DNA of 64,000 nt from Conchocele bisecta (GCA_029237695.1 CM055273.1:56533968-56597967), one strand, 5' to 3'. Positions 10,333 through 22,020 are shown, counted from the first letter of the stretch. Numbers and translations are program-made. Notes: generated by a model not told the origin, from the sequence alone.

Positions 10333-11277
10333 AGCCGCGTTGCGAGAAAACCTGTCTTCGGGAATCTGACGACGTCACAAGATATGACGTCGTGAACTTA
10401 GCTGACGTAAGTTCCGCCGAGGGGATTTTCAAATATCGACGTTTGTCAGACCGCCATGTTAGGTTTGTTCCGTGGTGTAAAAAGTTATCTAACGAACAGA
10501 ATAACAATGTACCTTGGTGTTTTTATTATTTTAATGCATTTTTACCAATGAGAGCGCTATAAATTTGTTTAAATTGTATTTGAACTTTAGTTCAGTGTAA
10601 GATACATTTCCAAATACATCTATAATCGGGCATATGTGTGTGAAAAAACAAAACAGTCTTCGATCTGACCTGGGTCCTGTCCGAGAATGTATTGGATGAA
10701 CGGTACTAACGGTCGTACAATCTAAATCCACCGTGTGACATTTTTATTCAAAACGGGCATATCTTATATGTTTTTATTAACAATAATGGCGTAAGGATAA
10801 TTTTCTTTTATTCTTTTGTTGTTAATATCATATAAAAATGTTTGTCTGTTCTTGACGTGTGTTTTTTATGTTCCTTTATTTTGACATAATATTTTCTTTG
10901 ACACATTTTACAGATAACTGTCCACGTTAACTGTTATCGACCACCATTTACAGGTGAAAACTATGTGTAAGCTACATTTTTTATTTACATGTACATACAA
11001 ATAATCGGCTCCACATTTGTAGACCTACATGTATGTAGCCTGGGCCCGGTTTCCCGTACAACTATATGTTTCAGATCTGGTTTATAACTCGTAGCGAATT
11101 TTCAGTCTATTACTCAATTCTTTCTTTCTAATATAATGTATAAAATTAAAATTTAGCGAAAACTATAACGATTTTAATAAAAAAATATCTCATGCAAAAA
11201 AAACAACAACAAAGCCATGGATGTTACGACTAGTATAGCCACAGATCAGTCTCATCTGTGCGTATGTGCCATCTGAT
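10333..11277. other. Intergenic AT-rich stretch up to gap
   Basis: Low-complexity A/T runs predominate from 10740. A GC-richer part at 10335-10560 has open frames that continue out of the palindrome, but no splice sites or recognisable protein. Confidence 0.45.
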
Positions 11278-11777
11278 NNNNNNNNNNNNNNNNNNNNNNN
11301 NNNNNNNNNNNNNNNNNNNNNNNNNNNNNNNNNNNNNNNNNNNNNNNNNNNNNNNNNNNNNNNNNNNNNNNNNNNNNNNNNNNNNNNNNNNNNNNNNNNN
11401 NNNNNNNNNNNNNNNNNNNNNNNNNNNNNNNNNNNNNNNNNNNNNNNNNNNNNNNNNNNNNNNNNNNNNNNNNNNNNNNNNNNNNNNNNNNNNNNNNNNN
11501 NNNNNNNNNNNNNNNNNNNNNNNNNNNNNNNNNNNNNNNNNNNNNNNNNNNNNNNNNNNNNNNNNNNNNNNNNNNNNNNNNNNNNNNNNNNNNNNNNNNN
11601 NNNNNNNNNNNNNNNNNNNNNNNNNNNNNNNNNNNNNNNNNNNNNNNNNNNNNNNNNNNNNNNNNNNNNNNNNNNNNNNNNNNNNNNNNNNNNNNNNNNN
11701 NNNNNNNNNNNNNNNNNNNNNNNNNNNNNNNNNNNNNNNNNNNNNNNNNNNNNNNNNNNNNNNNNNNNNNNNNNNNN
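11278..11777. other. Assembly gap (500 N)
   Basis: There are exactly 500 N, so this is a fixed-size scaffold gap of unknown true length. Satellite DNA starts directly on its right side, suggesting the gap is unresolved satellite. Confidence 0.98.
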
Positions 11778-12840
11778 AATTAAAGTATTTGCACACTCCG
11801 AAACCTTGGCGTCCGTAGATGCTAATTGTGGAATTGTTCGTTCGCTTCCGTTAAACCAATCTGTAGTAATCGCCCATTTGAAGGGGTAGCGTCTTCGCGC
11901 ACGAATGCAAGCAGTACGGTCCGATTTACCCCGAAATTTGCGACTCCATAGCTCGAACTGGGTAATAGCCAGAATTAAAGTCTTTGCATATTCGGAAACC
12001 TCGGAGTCCGTAGATGCTAAATGTGGAATTGTTCGTTCGTTTCAATGCAGCCAATGTGTAGTAATCGTCGTTTGAAGTCGTGCCATTTCGTCCAAAAATG
12101 CATGAATCGTTCGCTACCTGAGGCGAAGCGATTTTTCTCCAAACTTTGAGATTTCGTAACACGAAAAGTACAACAGCTACGCTTTGTTTCTTTTCACTTT
12201 CAGAAACACTGGATACCGTAGATGCTAATTCTCGAATTGTTTGTTCGTGTCCGTACGGCCAATGTGCAGTACATTCCCAGAGAAATAATGACGTTTTCAA
12301 CCCGCGGCGGCAAGCAGAAAGCAATACGGTCCGATTTACCCCGAACTTCGCGACTTCATAACTCGAACTTGGTAATAGCCAGAATTAAAGTATTTGCACA
12401 CTCGGAAATCTTGCCGTCCATAGATGCTAATTGTGGAATTGTTCGTTCGCTTCCGTTAAGCCAATCTGTAGTAATCGCCCATTCGAAGGAGTAACGTCTT
12501 CGCGCACGAATGCAAGCAGTACGGTCCGATTTACCCCGAAATGTGCGACTCCATAGCTCGAACTGGGTAATAGCCAGAATTAAAGTTTTTGCACATTTGG
12601 AAACCTCTGAGTCCGTAGATGCTAAATGTGGAATTGTTCGTTCGTTTCAATGCAGCCAATGTGTAGTAATCGTCGTTTGAAGTCGTGCCGTTTCGTTCAA
12701 AAATACAGGAATCGTTCGCTACCTGAGGCGAAGCCATTTTTCTCCAAACTTTGAGATTTCGTAACACGAAAGGTACAACAGCTACGCTTTGTTTCTTTTC
12801 ACTTTCAGAAACACTGGATACCATAGATGCTAATTCTCAA
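11778..12840. repeat. Satellite with 605-bp three-part higher-order unit
   Basis: The word TAGATGCTAA followed by GAATTGTTYGTTCG recurs at 11816, 12011, 12219, 12421, 12616 and 12824. Spacings are 195, 208, 202, 195 and 208 bp, so first and fourth, second and fifth, and third and sixth are each exactly 605 bp apart. Three diverged ~200-bp monomers therefore form a higher-order unit, seen here about 1.75 times. It ends abruptly at 12840 against a truncated MITE. Long open frames here are not genes. Confidence 0.9.
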
Positions 12841-13759
12841 ATTGTTTGTTGTCTGCCGTTGCTTTTATACCTTGCCTTATTTATCAATAAAAACATGGTT
12901 TGACAGCACTTCAGAATCATTTCCAATGATGTAAAAGCATGTTGTAAAGTATTATAAAGTGCTGCTAAAGCATGTTTTTTTATGATAAAAATGGAAAACA
13001 GAAAATAATCAGCAGATGACAAAAAAATTAAGATACCGGTCTAAGTGTTAATAATAAAAGTTAAATTTGAGAACAATAGTGATCCTTCAATAGATGATAG
13101 ACATAATTGTGAAACTCCTGTAAAGTTCTTAATGTGTGAACAAGTTGTCAAGGTCGAAAGGTCAAGGTCATATTAAGAACAGCATGGATGTGTGGCATTA
13201 TCCCGCAAGTATGATGTATTGAAATATTGAAGTAATCTATCACGGGATAAAGACGTTATGACAGAATTGCGAAAGTTGTGAAGGTCAAATGGTCAACAGG
13301 TCAAGTTCATATTAAGGGCAGCATGTATGTGTGGCATTTGTTCACAAGTATGCTGTGTTGAAATATTTAAGCAATCCTTCAAGGGATATAGAAGTTTTGA
13401 CATAATTGAGAAACTCCGGTGAACTTTTTAATGTGCCTGACATACTGACGGACGGACGCCGTCCAAACACTACATGCCTCCGGCTCTACCGAGACGGGGC
13501 CATAACAATGGAAATTAGAACACTGCAAGCAGATGACAAAATGTCATTCAGCATTGTAAAAATTAATAACCCTTAGAATGCGGGAAGAAAACATTGTCGT
13601 CTGCTGGTGTTGTGTACATTTATTTTGTCTTCTTTGTCAATATAAAACATGGTTCGACAGAATTTCATAATTTATTTCCATTGAAATGATTCTGTAGTGC
13701 CATTAAACCATGTTTTTGGTGAGAAAAATAGAAAATAAACAAGAAACGGCAATATTTAA

Positions 13760-13981
13760 CCCTTTCACCTCTAAGTAACTGGCATGAATTTTGATATGTT
13801 AATTTTGCAACTAATCAAACCGTCACACAATGGTTTTCAAACTAGCCCATTTATGAAAAGGGGGTATTTCTTGTTCTTCAAAATATGTGCAGATCCTGAT
13901 GAGACGGCTTGTTACGAGCCGGCTCATCTGGAGTTGCACCATTTGCATAAACCGCTATAGCGCGCTTTCGGGTTCAAAGGG
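13760..13981. mobile_element. 222-bp TTAA-flanked MITE (CCCTTTCACC / GGGTTCAAAGG)
   Basis: TTAA lies on both sides (13756-13759 and 13982-13985). The ends start CCCTTTCACC and finish GGTTCAAAGG. The internal GAGACGGCTTGTTACGAGCC segment forms an imperfect hairpin with the CAGATCC text nearby. An equal-length copy is at 19969-20190 and an inverted eroded copy at 54497-54710. TTAA target duplication is typical of piggyBac-type transposition; membership is inference. Confidence 0.8.
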
Positions 13982-15102
13982 TTAATTCAGCATTGTAAGT
14001 TATTTTGCAATTACTGATAACACTGACGGACAAAATACGTCTACACATGAAAAGAGTCTATAGATAACACATTATTAGTGTTGATTGACAGATACAAATA
14101 AAACATTAGAAAAATGTATATTTTTAATTATTTATAATGATACTGTTACAACTAAAACCGTTATGTTGCGGAAATCCAGCACTTTCCGGCAGAATGGCAA
14201 GGAGCTCACATTTCTTGACATCAGGTGGGCAAGAGTCACGGACTGACTCAAGGAATGGCTTGATGAGCAAGTGGATAGTAGATTGAACTTCTATACCGAA
14301 GGTTGCGAGTTCAAGCTCCCACCTGAAGCATGACAAAGGGGCTAATCAAACCGTCACACAATGGTTTACTAAATCACGTGCCCCTAAATCACGTCCAATC
14401 CGAAGGACCAGTATGATGGAAATCAATTTACGATTAAAATGTTCATCCCTCGGATTTCTTCGGATGAGACTTCAAACAGAAACTGATGCCTGGCCCGTCT
14501 CTATATGCTATTAGCTGGGATGATAAACAGATGCCTCGCCCGTCTCTATATGATATTAGCTGGGATGGTAAACTCTAAATCACTTAAATCATTTGTCATC
14601 ATCGATATTTTCATCACCAATTGATGGGATTAATGGAAGAATGTTGCTTATTTGTCATATGGAATGAAATTACTCCTCTGGCTGCAATGCTGTTTTTAGT
14701 TGTGTCTAATCTCCAGGCTCGATACTATTCTATAATACATCGATATTTTCATCACCAATTGAAGGGGTCAATGGAAGAAGGGTGCTAATTTGCCACATGG
14801 AATGAAATTACTCCTCTGGCTGTTTTTAGTTGTGCCTTATCTCCAGACTATTGTATAATACTCGAAAATAAAAGTTATTTTTGTCATAACCCATATTTTC
14901 TGTCTGTATGTCGCCCTGCATTATAGACAGAGGATTCGGGTTAAAATGGTCCGCGATCCAGAGTTGTGCATTTCGACATAATCAACTATTTGACTTTAGA
15001 CCAGTATCAGACTTCATGCACAAGATGGCCTCTAATACACGGTCAAAATCATTGAAGAAATGCGGAATTATCATGATGTTCCGATTGCCAGGGGGTGGGG
15101 CT

Positions 15103-15440
15103 TGTTTCACTAGACTTCGTACGACTACAAGTTCGTAAGTGCAAACCTAAAACTCACAACAAAATTCACATTAACAGCCGATTTGAAACCTTTGGTGGAT
15201 TTGTTCATATTAATGACTTACATGTCGGTAGTAGATGATAGTGTTAGTATACACTAGATGGCCGCGGCCTGCATTTCGTGCCCGCCGAGGAATCTGATAG
15301 TACTAAACGAGCTTTGATGGTATACCGAAAAACTTTAACCAAAACCTTTAACCAAAATATGTAACCGAATTCACGTATGTACATACGTAAGCCAATGTGC
15401 CGACTATATCGCTCTGTCGACAAGCGGTGCGACAACAAGT
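15103..15440. mobile_element. TIR-element fragment with family B ends inside
   Basis: GGGGCTTGTTTCACTAGACTT at 15103 is the left end of the TTTCACTAAACTT element. Family B ends lie inside it at 15254-15438: AGATGGCCGCGGCC at the left, and a CGACAAGCGG hairpin with GCGACAACAA at the right. Here the family B element is only ~185 bp and has no tandem core. The right end of the outer element is lost; compare 21138-21552. Confidence 0.65.
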
Positions 15441-15609
15441 AATGTGTAACAATATAAAAATCATCGTACGAACATTGTTATCACTGTTACTGCACTCCGC
15501 ACGATTTGCCTGGTTTGGCCCTCAGGTAAGTTTTTATTGTTGGCTCTTTTGTTACCTGGAATGTGACTGTGTGGATGCGCTGAACTGGGGCTATGCTGAT
15601 TAGACTGCG

Positions 15610-16001
15610 TAGAGGTGTATATACAAGGCTCGCCGAAGAATTCCTACCATCGATCCGCGTCTGATAAACTTGATATCAAAGACACTAGCATGGTATTCTA
15701 TATAGAAGTCACGTTTTATTCTGGAGGATGGTTTGGGTTGAAAAAACTATCTACTGATATACCCAAATCATTTATTTTCTATTCAATATTGAACAAATGG
15801 TTATACCAGTTTATCTCGAATTGGAACAGTCTTAATCAGAAGGCTCAAATGCATCTTAGGCAAAGTGGAATAAAACTATTTGAAGGGGATGGACTTCGCC
15901 CCCTTCTTCCACTAACCCCTTCTATTGATGCACACATCACAGCCAGTGAATCAAATATACCGAATAAACAGAACTCACTGTTTAATGATGGCTGGTGGTG
16001 A
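15610..16001. other. Mosaic of foldback fragments
   Basis: It begins with a TGATAAACTTGATATCAAAG arm of the foldback element at 52.8 kb. At 15885-15930 it holds an arm of the GACCCCTTCA palindrome family. A 128-codon open frame runs through the middle, but it joins two repeat arms and has no recognisable domain. Confidence 0.55.
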
Positions 16002-16384
16002 TGTCGGTATATCCCTCCACGTGGGGGATTTCGCTTTCTTCTGTCTCAACACCTCGGGCAGCGGTAATGGCTGAAGGGTGGATATTTAGATGAATATGTC
16101 ACTGCGACTAAACATGGGGCTTATGGCATGAGTGGCTATTTCAGCTCCTGACGTGTGATTGCAAAATTGGGGTTTATGGCATTTGTGGCTAGTGTAGCCC
16201 CTGATGTGTGATTGTAAAATGGTGCTTTTTGGCATATGGCTTCTGAGCTATGACTGTAAAACAAGAGATGAGGCAAAGCCACGATGGTCGGGTTTTATTC
16301 AAGGCATAGACAATTGGATAACAAATAATTGGCTATTACCGGTAATATTATTATGACACTAGTGAAAGTGATAAAAAAGGTGAA

Positions 16385-16525
16385 AGTGAATGGGTTTAAC
16401 GTTCCAGCAACAGCTAAGGTCATATAGAGATGGACCACAGTTTAAAGGCTCATGCTTAAGGCGAGGTTTGAACCCACAACCTCCGGACTGGAAGTCAGGT
16501 GTTCTAACCCCTATTCCACAAACCA
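16385..16525 (-). mobile_element. tRNA-derived SINE
   Basis: Read on the minus strand, the head resembles a tRNA-Gly: an A-box-like GGGGTTAGAACACCTGA, an anticodon loop CTTCCAG (anticodon TCC), and a B box GGTTCAAACC. The tail carries AGCTGTTGCTGGAACGTTAA. A tail-only fragment lies at 9508-9560. Stem mismatches argue against a working tRNA. Confidence 0.65.
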
Positions 16526-17300
16526 TCCCTTCAAAGTGACAACTGTCAGTGGGTTACGATGGCAAAAGAAGCCAGTGTATGAGAAAACCTACATGCAGTT
16601 GCAGGCTGGTCTACATGTATAGTACAAGATATGAGTGAACATCTGTGCTGTCTGATGTGCTGTCTGCAAATGTGTTAGTCATAACACAGAACAAATAGGT
16701 CAAGGTATGGTGGTTCCATGTGGTACAGTAACAGATAAATGGACATAAACACGAAAACTTAACATTGTGGACGCCGCCGCCCGCCCAACTGGCTTTCACC
16801 AACCAATCCAATAGCCGGGATTTATTTTTAAAAAAAAAACCGGCTAATGAGGTTTACAACATTTGTGACCGAGAAATGGGCTTATGATATTTCTGGGAAG
16901 TCTAAGTCCTGATGTGTGACTGTCATAAATAGAGCTTATGGCATATGTGGCCAGTCAAGCTGACACTCGGTCATATCTGGGGATACACTGATGGCAAATG
17001 TCGTACGGTTCCTTTCAGGAGCCGGTGGCACAGGGTCCATACTGATTTCCGCAAAGTCTCATTTTGTTGAAGTCAGCTTCACATTTGGTACCCCAGCTGA
17101 GAAAATGCACCCAATTGACAAGCATAGCCACAAACCTGTGCATATGCGCAGTCTGATCAGGGCCCATGCTGTTCGCCATTCAGTAAATACGTAAACTTCC
17201 AAAAATGATTTGACCCTATAATTGAAGTATGCAAAAAATGATCAGTACCTAATATACCACAAATGCTTTTGTCAGCTGGCCGCCCTGAATGTTACATTAC

Positions 17301-17396
17301 CTTTTTGGCCATCTTGGACAGCATGGACCAGATATTATCTCCTTCCTTCCTCAGGCTGTCTCCGGGATCAGACAACATCTTAGAGTGCAGTATCAG
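17301..17396 (-). CDS. Unassigned coding exon
   Basis: A 96-bp segment, phase 0 at both ends, lies between acceptor TTTTAG and donor GTAATG. It encodes 32 residues beginning LILHSKMLSDPGDSLRKEGD and ending NIWSMLSKMAKK. Composition and clean splice sites look like a real exon in otherwise repetitive DNA. It does not match the parts of Cactin or FkbM/Star-like proteins I can recall, though it lies between exons of both on the same strand. It could belong to either gene in a variable region or to a third gene. I do not recognise it. Confidence 0.55.
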
Positions 17397-17474
17397 CTAA
17401 AACACACAGGGTAACCCTTTACATGCGGAAAACAAATCAATGTTTCCTACATTTGTTTTTTGTTTCTCATCCAA

Positions 17475-17710
17475 AATATATGTTGTGAACACTCATTTGA
17501 ACCGTCTCATTGAGACGGTTCAATTGGTGGTCATGACATATATTTTTGACATGAGGCTTTATCTGTTCTCGGACATCTTGGATCGGAAAACTTGGATCGG
17601 AAAAATCAATGATTTCATTGATATTTTTCTAATTTCTCATCCAAAGTATATGTTGTGACCACTCGTTTGAACCGCCTGGTGGGAAAAGTTCAAATGGTGG
17701 TCACGACATG
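17475..17710. repeat. Two ACCACTCATTTGAACC-family palindromes
   Basis: The first is 17475-17544 (TATATGTTGTGAACACTCAT with inverted GGTGGTCATGACATATA). The second is 17647-17710 (GTATATGTTGTGACCACTCG with GTGGTCACGACATGC). Both are followed by ATTTCTCATCCAAA-like text, which also precedes other members of the family. Confidence 0.8.
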
Positions 17711-17808
17711 CTTCTGGCACGAAATAAAATAAATGTTTAGAATTTTCCGTGGTGTGACTTCAGCATGTAAAGGATTAACTTAATATTCACACAGCATTAT
17801 TAGCATAT

Positions 17809-18024
17809 ACAGTAGAACCTCTCAAATATGGACACCAAGTAAACATTTGTATGCTTAATTTTGATGGATTGAATTGACACTTTCCCCGATTATAATGCAT
17901 GTTCGTGATCATAAAGTTCACATGCATGTCTTGGAATGCTCATCTGCCTGACGTATAGTGGCACATCTCCGAGCCGGACACCCTGTGAACCTCCAATGTG
18001 TCCAGTTAAGAGAGGTTCCACTGT
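17809..18024. mobile_element. mariner-like MITE (ACAGTAGAACCTCTC)
   Basis: The terminal inverted repeats are ACAGTAGAACCTCTC and GAGAGGTTCCACTGT, flanked by T and A, consistent with a TA target site. It is 216 bp with no coding capacity. A diverged copy lies around 22700-22876 (GAGAGGTTCTGCTGTA end). A related shorter palindromic element with ATACAGTCAAACCTCGCC lies at 18180-18342. Confidence 0.7.
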
Positions 18025-19143
18025 AATTATTTTACTGGTTGCAGGCAACCTACTTCAGTGACTGAATTGTCAACAGCGTAGGCCCCCAAGAAGACTCTGC
18101 TGATGTGTAGGCTTATCTGGTACTACGCTGGCCGCAAACGTTGTAATGTACTTTTTTCTGAGCTGGCGGCCCATCCATATATACAGTCAAACCTCGCCAA
18201 CTGTTCACCTCTCTACAACAACCCACTCTGAAACAGCCGATTGTGTATCCCAAATGGACAATTGCCTCTATATTTAACCTGCCTACTATGGTCAGTTTTC
18301 GTCTCCCCAGAGTGGCTGTTGTAGAGACGTTGCATTGTACCTTATCATACTGCCGTCTTCAGTGACTGACTGGCAAACAGCGTAGGCCCTGATCAGACTG
18401 CGTGGATGCACATGCTGATCTGGGACTATGCTGTTTGCAAATGTTGCAAGGTAGCTTTTATCAGCTGGCGTCCCATAAAATTATTTAGGACATGAAATCC
18501 TTGTTATGCTGTCTTTCAACCCATTTCATAAAATGTAATGTGTTATGACACACGTGTAACACCAGGGGCGCATTTGAAATGTGTTGGATATCTCCAAGTT
18601 TTCTGTTCTTTGGAGGCTGAAGTCATGTGATAAACATAATCTCAAACTTGTTTCCCTTTTTAATTGTAGGCACCTCGCCAGAGGCTCAGTGCATAAAGTA
18701 TGTGCGACTCGTTTCATAAATCTCATATCAAATGGAAACTCATTGAGCTTCTGTAAATTGAGACCAGTGTAGCTCCTCGTTTGTAGCTCCTGCATTACTT
18801 GTTAGAAGCAAATAATGTCTCTATCCTGGTTTACCCTACGTAACCTGATACTAGAAACATGAATATTTGTGTTTCTAGTATCTGGTTTAATATAATAAAA
18901 CTGACTACCAATCCCCGACGTACCATTTTCTCAGCAGATGGTCCGTGATCTGCTGTTGTTTTAGATTTTGTCTTCTTTCTCAATAAAAACATGGATTGAT
19001 AGACAGCCCTTTAGAATCATTTCCACTGAACATTATTCTAAAGTGCTCGTAAACCATGTTTTTTTATGAGGAAAAATGACAATGTGGCCTGTCAGCGCAC
19101 GAATGCACCCCGTGACAGATGGAAGAAACTGTGGTAAAGTTAA

Positions 19144-19365
19144 CCCTTAGACCGCTACTCACAACAATTGTCGTCAGCTGTTGCTTTTATATCTTGCCTT
19201 ATTTATCAATAAAAACATGGTTTGACATCACTTCAGAATGGAAATGATTCTGAAGTGCTGTAAAAGCATGTTGTAAAGTGCTGCTAAAGCATGTTTTTGA
19301 TGATAAAAATGGAAAACAGAAAATAAACAGCAGACAACAACAAAATTAAGATAGCGGTCCAAGGG
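19144..19365. mobile_element. 222-bp TTAA MITE (CCCTTAGACCGCT / AGCGGTCCAAGGG)
   Basis: TTAA lies on both sides (19140-19143 and 19366-19369). The inverted ends are CCCTTAGACCGCTA and ATAGCGGTCCAAGGG. The interior is itself palindromic (CAGCAGACAAC against GTCGTCAGCTG, ATGGTTTGAC against AAAGCATG). Relatives are the truncated end at 12841-13047 and a copy at 54771-55008. Confidence 0.82.
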
Positions 19366-21520
19366 TTAATAATAAATGTTAATTTGAAAAAAGTTGTCAA
19401 GGTCAAAAGGTCCAGGTCATATTAAGAACAGCATGGATGTGTGGCATTATCCCGCAAGTATGATGTATTGAAATATTGAAATATTGAAGTAATCTATCAC
19501 GGGATAAAGCTGTTATGACATAATTGCGAAAGTTCAAATGGTCAACAGGTCAATGTCATATTAAGGGCAGCATGTGTGTGTGGCATTTGTCCTTCAAGGG
19601 ATATAGAAGTTTTGACATAATTGAGAAACTCCGGCGAACTTCTTAATGTGCCCGACACACTGATGGACGGACGCAGTCCGAACACGGCATGCCTCCGGCT
19701 CTACCGAGACGGGGCCATAACAATGGAAATTAGAACACTACAAGCAGATGACAAAATATCATTCAGCATTGTAAAAGTTAATAACCCTTAGAATGAGGGA
19801 AGAAAACATTGTCGTCTGCTGGTGTTGTATATGTTGCCTTCTTTGTCATTAAAAAACATGGTTTGACCGAATTTCATAATTTATTTCCATTGAAATGATT
19901 CTGTAGTGCCATTAAACCATGGTGTTGGCGAGAAAAATAGAAAATAAACAACATACGGCAATATTTAACCCTTTCACCCCTAAGTAACTGGAATGGATTT
20001 TGACATGTTAATTTTGCAACCAATCAAACCGTCATAAAATGGTTTTCAGACTAGCCCATTTATGAAAAGGGGGTATTTCTTGTTCTTCAAAATATGTGCA
20101 GATCCTGATGAGACGGCTTGTTACGAGCCGGCTCATCTGGATCTGCACCGTTTGCATAAACCGCTATAGCGCGCTTTCGGGTTCAAAGGGTTAATTCAGC
20201 ATTGCAAGTTATTTTGCAATTACTGATAACACTAACGGACAAAATATGTCCACACATGTAAAGAGTATATAGATAACACGTTATTAGTGTTGATTGACAC
20301 GTAAAAATAAAACATTAGACGAATGTATATTTTTAATTATTTATAATAATACTGTTACAAATAAAACCGTTATATTGCGGAACTCAAGCACTTTCCGGCA
20401 GAATGGCAAGGAGCTCACATTTCTTGACATCAGGTGGGCAAGAATCATGGACGGACGCCAGGAATGGCTTGATGAGCAAGTGGATAGTATATTGGACTTC
20501 AATACTGAAGGTTGCGAGTTCAAGCTCCCACCTGAAGCATGAAAAAGACTTATATACACACGTGCCCCTAAATCACGTCCAATCCGAAGGACCAATATGA
20601 TGGAAATCAATTTAGGATTAATATGTTCATCCGTCTGATTTCTTCGGATGAGACTTGAAACAGAAACAGATGATATTAGCTGGGATGGTAAACAGATGCC
20701 TCGCCCGTCTCTAGATCATATTAGCTGGGATGGTAAACGCTAAATCACTTAAACCATTTGTCATCATCGATATTTTCATCACCAATTGATGGGATCAATG
20801 GAAGAAGGGTGCTAATTTGCCATATGGAATGAAATTACTCCTCTGGCTGCAATGCTGTTTTTAGTTGTGCCTAATCTCCAGACTATTGTATAATATTCAA
20901 AAACAGTTCTTTCCGTCATAGCCCAAATTTTCTGTCTGTATGTCGCCCTGCATTATAGACAGAGGATTCGGGTTAAAATGGTCCGAGATCTGGAATTGTG
21001 CGTTTCGACATAATAAACTATTATACTTTACTAGTAGACCGGTAAAAGGCTTCATGCACAAGATGGCCTCTAACACACGGTCAAAAACATCGAAGAAACG
21101 AGGAATTATCATGAAGTGCCGATTGCCATTTTGTACGTCCTAACATCGGGGGTTTTATTCACTAAACTTCGTACGACGAACAAGTTCGTAAGTGCAAACC
21201 GAAAACTCCGAACAAAATTCACATTAACAGTGGATTTGTGAAACCGTTAGTGGATTTGTTCATATTAATGACTTACATGTCGGTAGTAAATGGTAGTGTT
21301 AGTATACACTAGATGGCCACGGCCCACATGTCGTGCCCGCCGAAGAATTTGATAGTACTAATCGAGCTTTGAGAGGATACCTAAACACTTTAACCAAAAT
21401 ATGTAACCGAACGCTCGTACATCAGCCAATGTGCCAACTATACCGCGCTGTCCGCAAGTGAGTGTGACAAAAAAGTAATGTGCTTGGTAACAATATAAAA
21501 ATCATTGTACGAGCATTGTT
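19165..21520. repeat. Composite block, copy 2 (of 12841-15480)
   Basis: The order of sub-elements is the same as in copy 1, including 222-bp MITEs of equal length at matching places (13760-13981 and 19969-20190). The whole block was therefore probably copied after the nested insertions. At 20370-20542 both copies carry a protein-like stretch (FRQNGKELTFLDIRWARI). In copy 1 it is interrupted by stops; in copy 2 it stays open for 82 codons. Confidence 0.85.
19969..20190. mobile_element. 222-bp TTAA-flanked MITE, second copy
   Basis: TTAA at 19965-19968 and 20191-20194. The ends CCCTTTCACCCC and GGGTTCAAAGGG are inverted over the first few bases. Length and content match 13760-13981. Confidence 0.8.
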
Positions 21521-21552
21521 ATTGTACAAAGTTTAGTGAAACGGGCCCCGAG
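21138..21552. mobile_element. TIR element with family B element nested inside
   Basis: The outer ends are GGGGGTTTTATTCACTAAACTT and AAGTTTAGTGAAACGGGCCCC, inverted. Inside, 21310-21474 has family B ends (AGATGGCCACGGCC; TGTCCGCAAG and GTGTGACAAAAAA) with no tandem core. The order shows that the family B element landed in the TIR element. Confidence 0.7.
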
Positions 21553-22020
21553 TGCGTTCGGTGGGAATATAATTATTTCGGAAACTATTACGTTATATTG
21601 GATGTTTCAACGCTGTTATTGTTTTCAGACGAACGTCATTGGTAGACTATATTTGTTACAAGGTCAACATGAGCTCCCATGATGACGGCGACATAAATGT
21701 GTAAGTCACTGGTACTGCACTCCGCGCCAGCGTAAAATGTTTCATGTCTAAATAAGTGCCGGATTCTTGAAAAATGCCCATTCAACAACATGCAAGATAT
21801 ACTGCATAAATTTTCATCTAGTAACCACCACAAATTTAGATGAAGAATGCGTTGATGCGATATATCTTAGTACAGCTGAGTGGGATCTCGTACAGGAAAC
21901 CGGTGTGTTTTTAGACGAGGGCGCAGAGTGCAGTACCAGTGATATAACATGGAAGTGACCACTCTCAGATGAAACAGGATCTGTTCGAATACATCGATGA
22001 CTCGAATAAACAAACACATC

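Larger units (their letters stand above)
12841..15480. repeat. Composite block, copy 1 (duplicated at 19165-21520)
   Basis: In the same order as 19165-21520 it holds a truncated TTAA MITE end, a GTCAAGGTCA-rich tandem part with GTGTGGCATTATCCCGCAAG, a CTCTACCGAGACGGGGCCAT end, a 222-bp TTAA MITE, a coding-like relic, TATTTTCATCACCAATTGA repeats, and a family B end pair. Divergence is moderate with scattered indels. Confidence 0.85.

Noticed and set aside
11230..11889. Three 186-207-codon open frames
   Set aside because: They consist almost entirely of N from the assembly gap.
15615..16001. 128-codon plus-strand frame
   Set aside because: It starts and ends in foldback arms known from elsewhere in the window.
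21670..21957. Possible two-exon small gene (MSSHDDGDINV start, then a 46-codon frame ending SDITWK)
   Set aside because: Splice phases do not fit, and the pieces lie in an inverted repeat around CACTGGTACTGCACTC.
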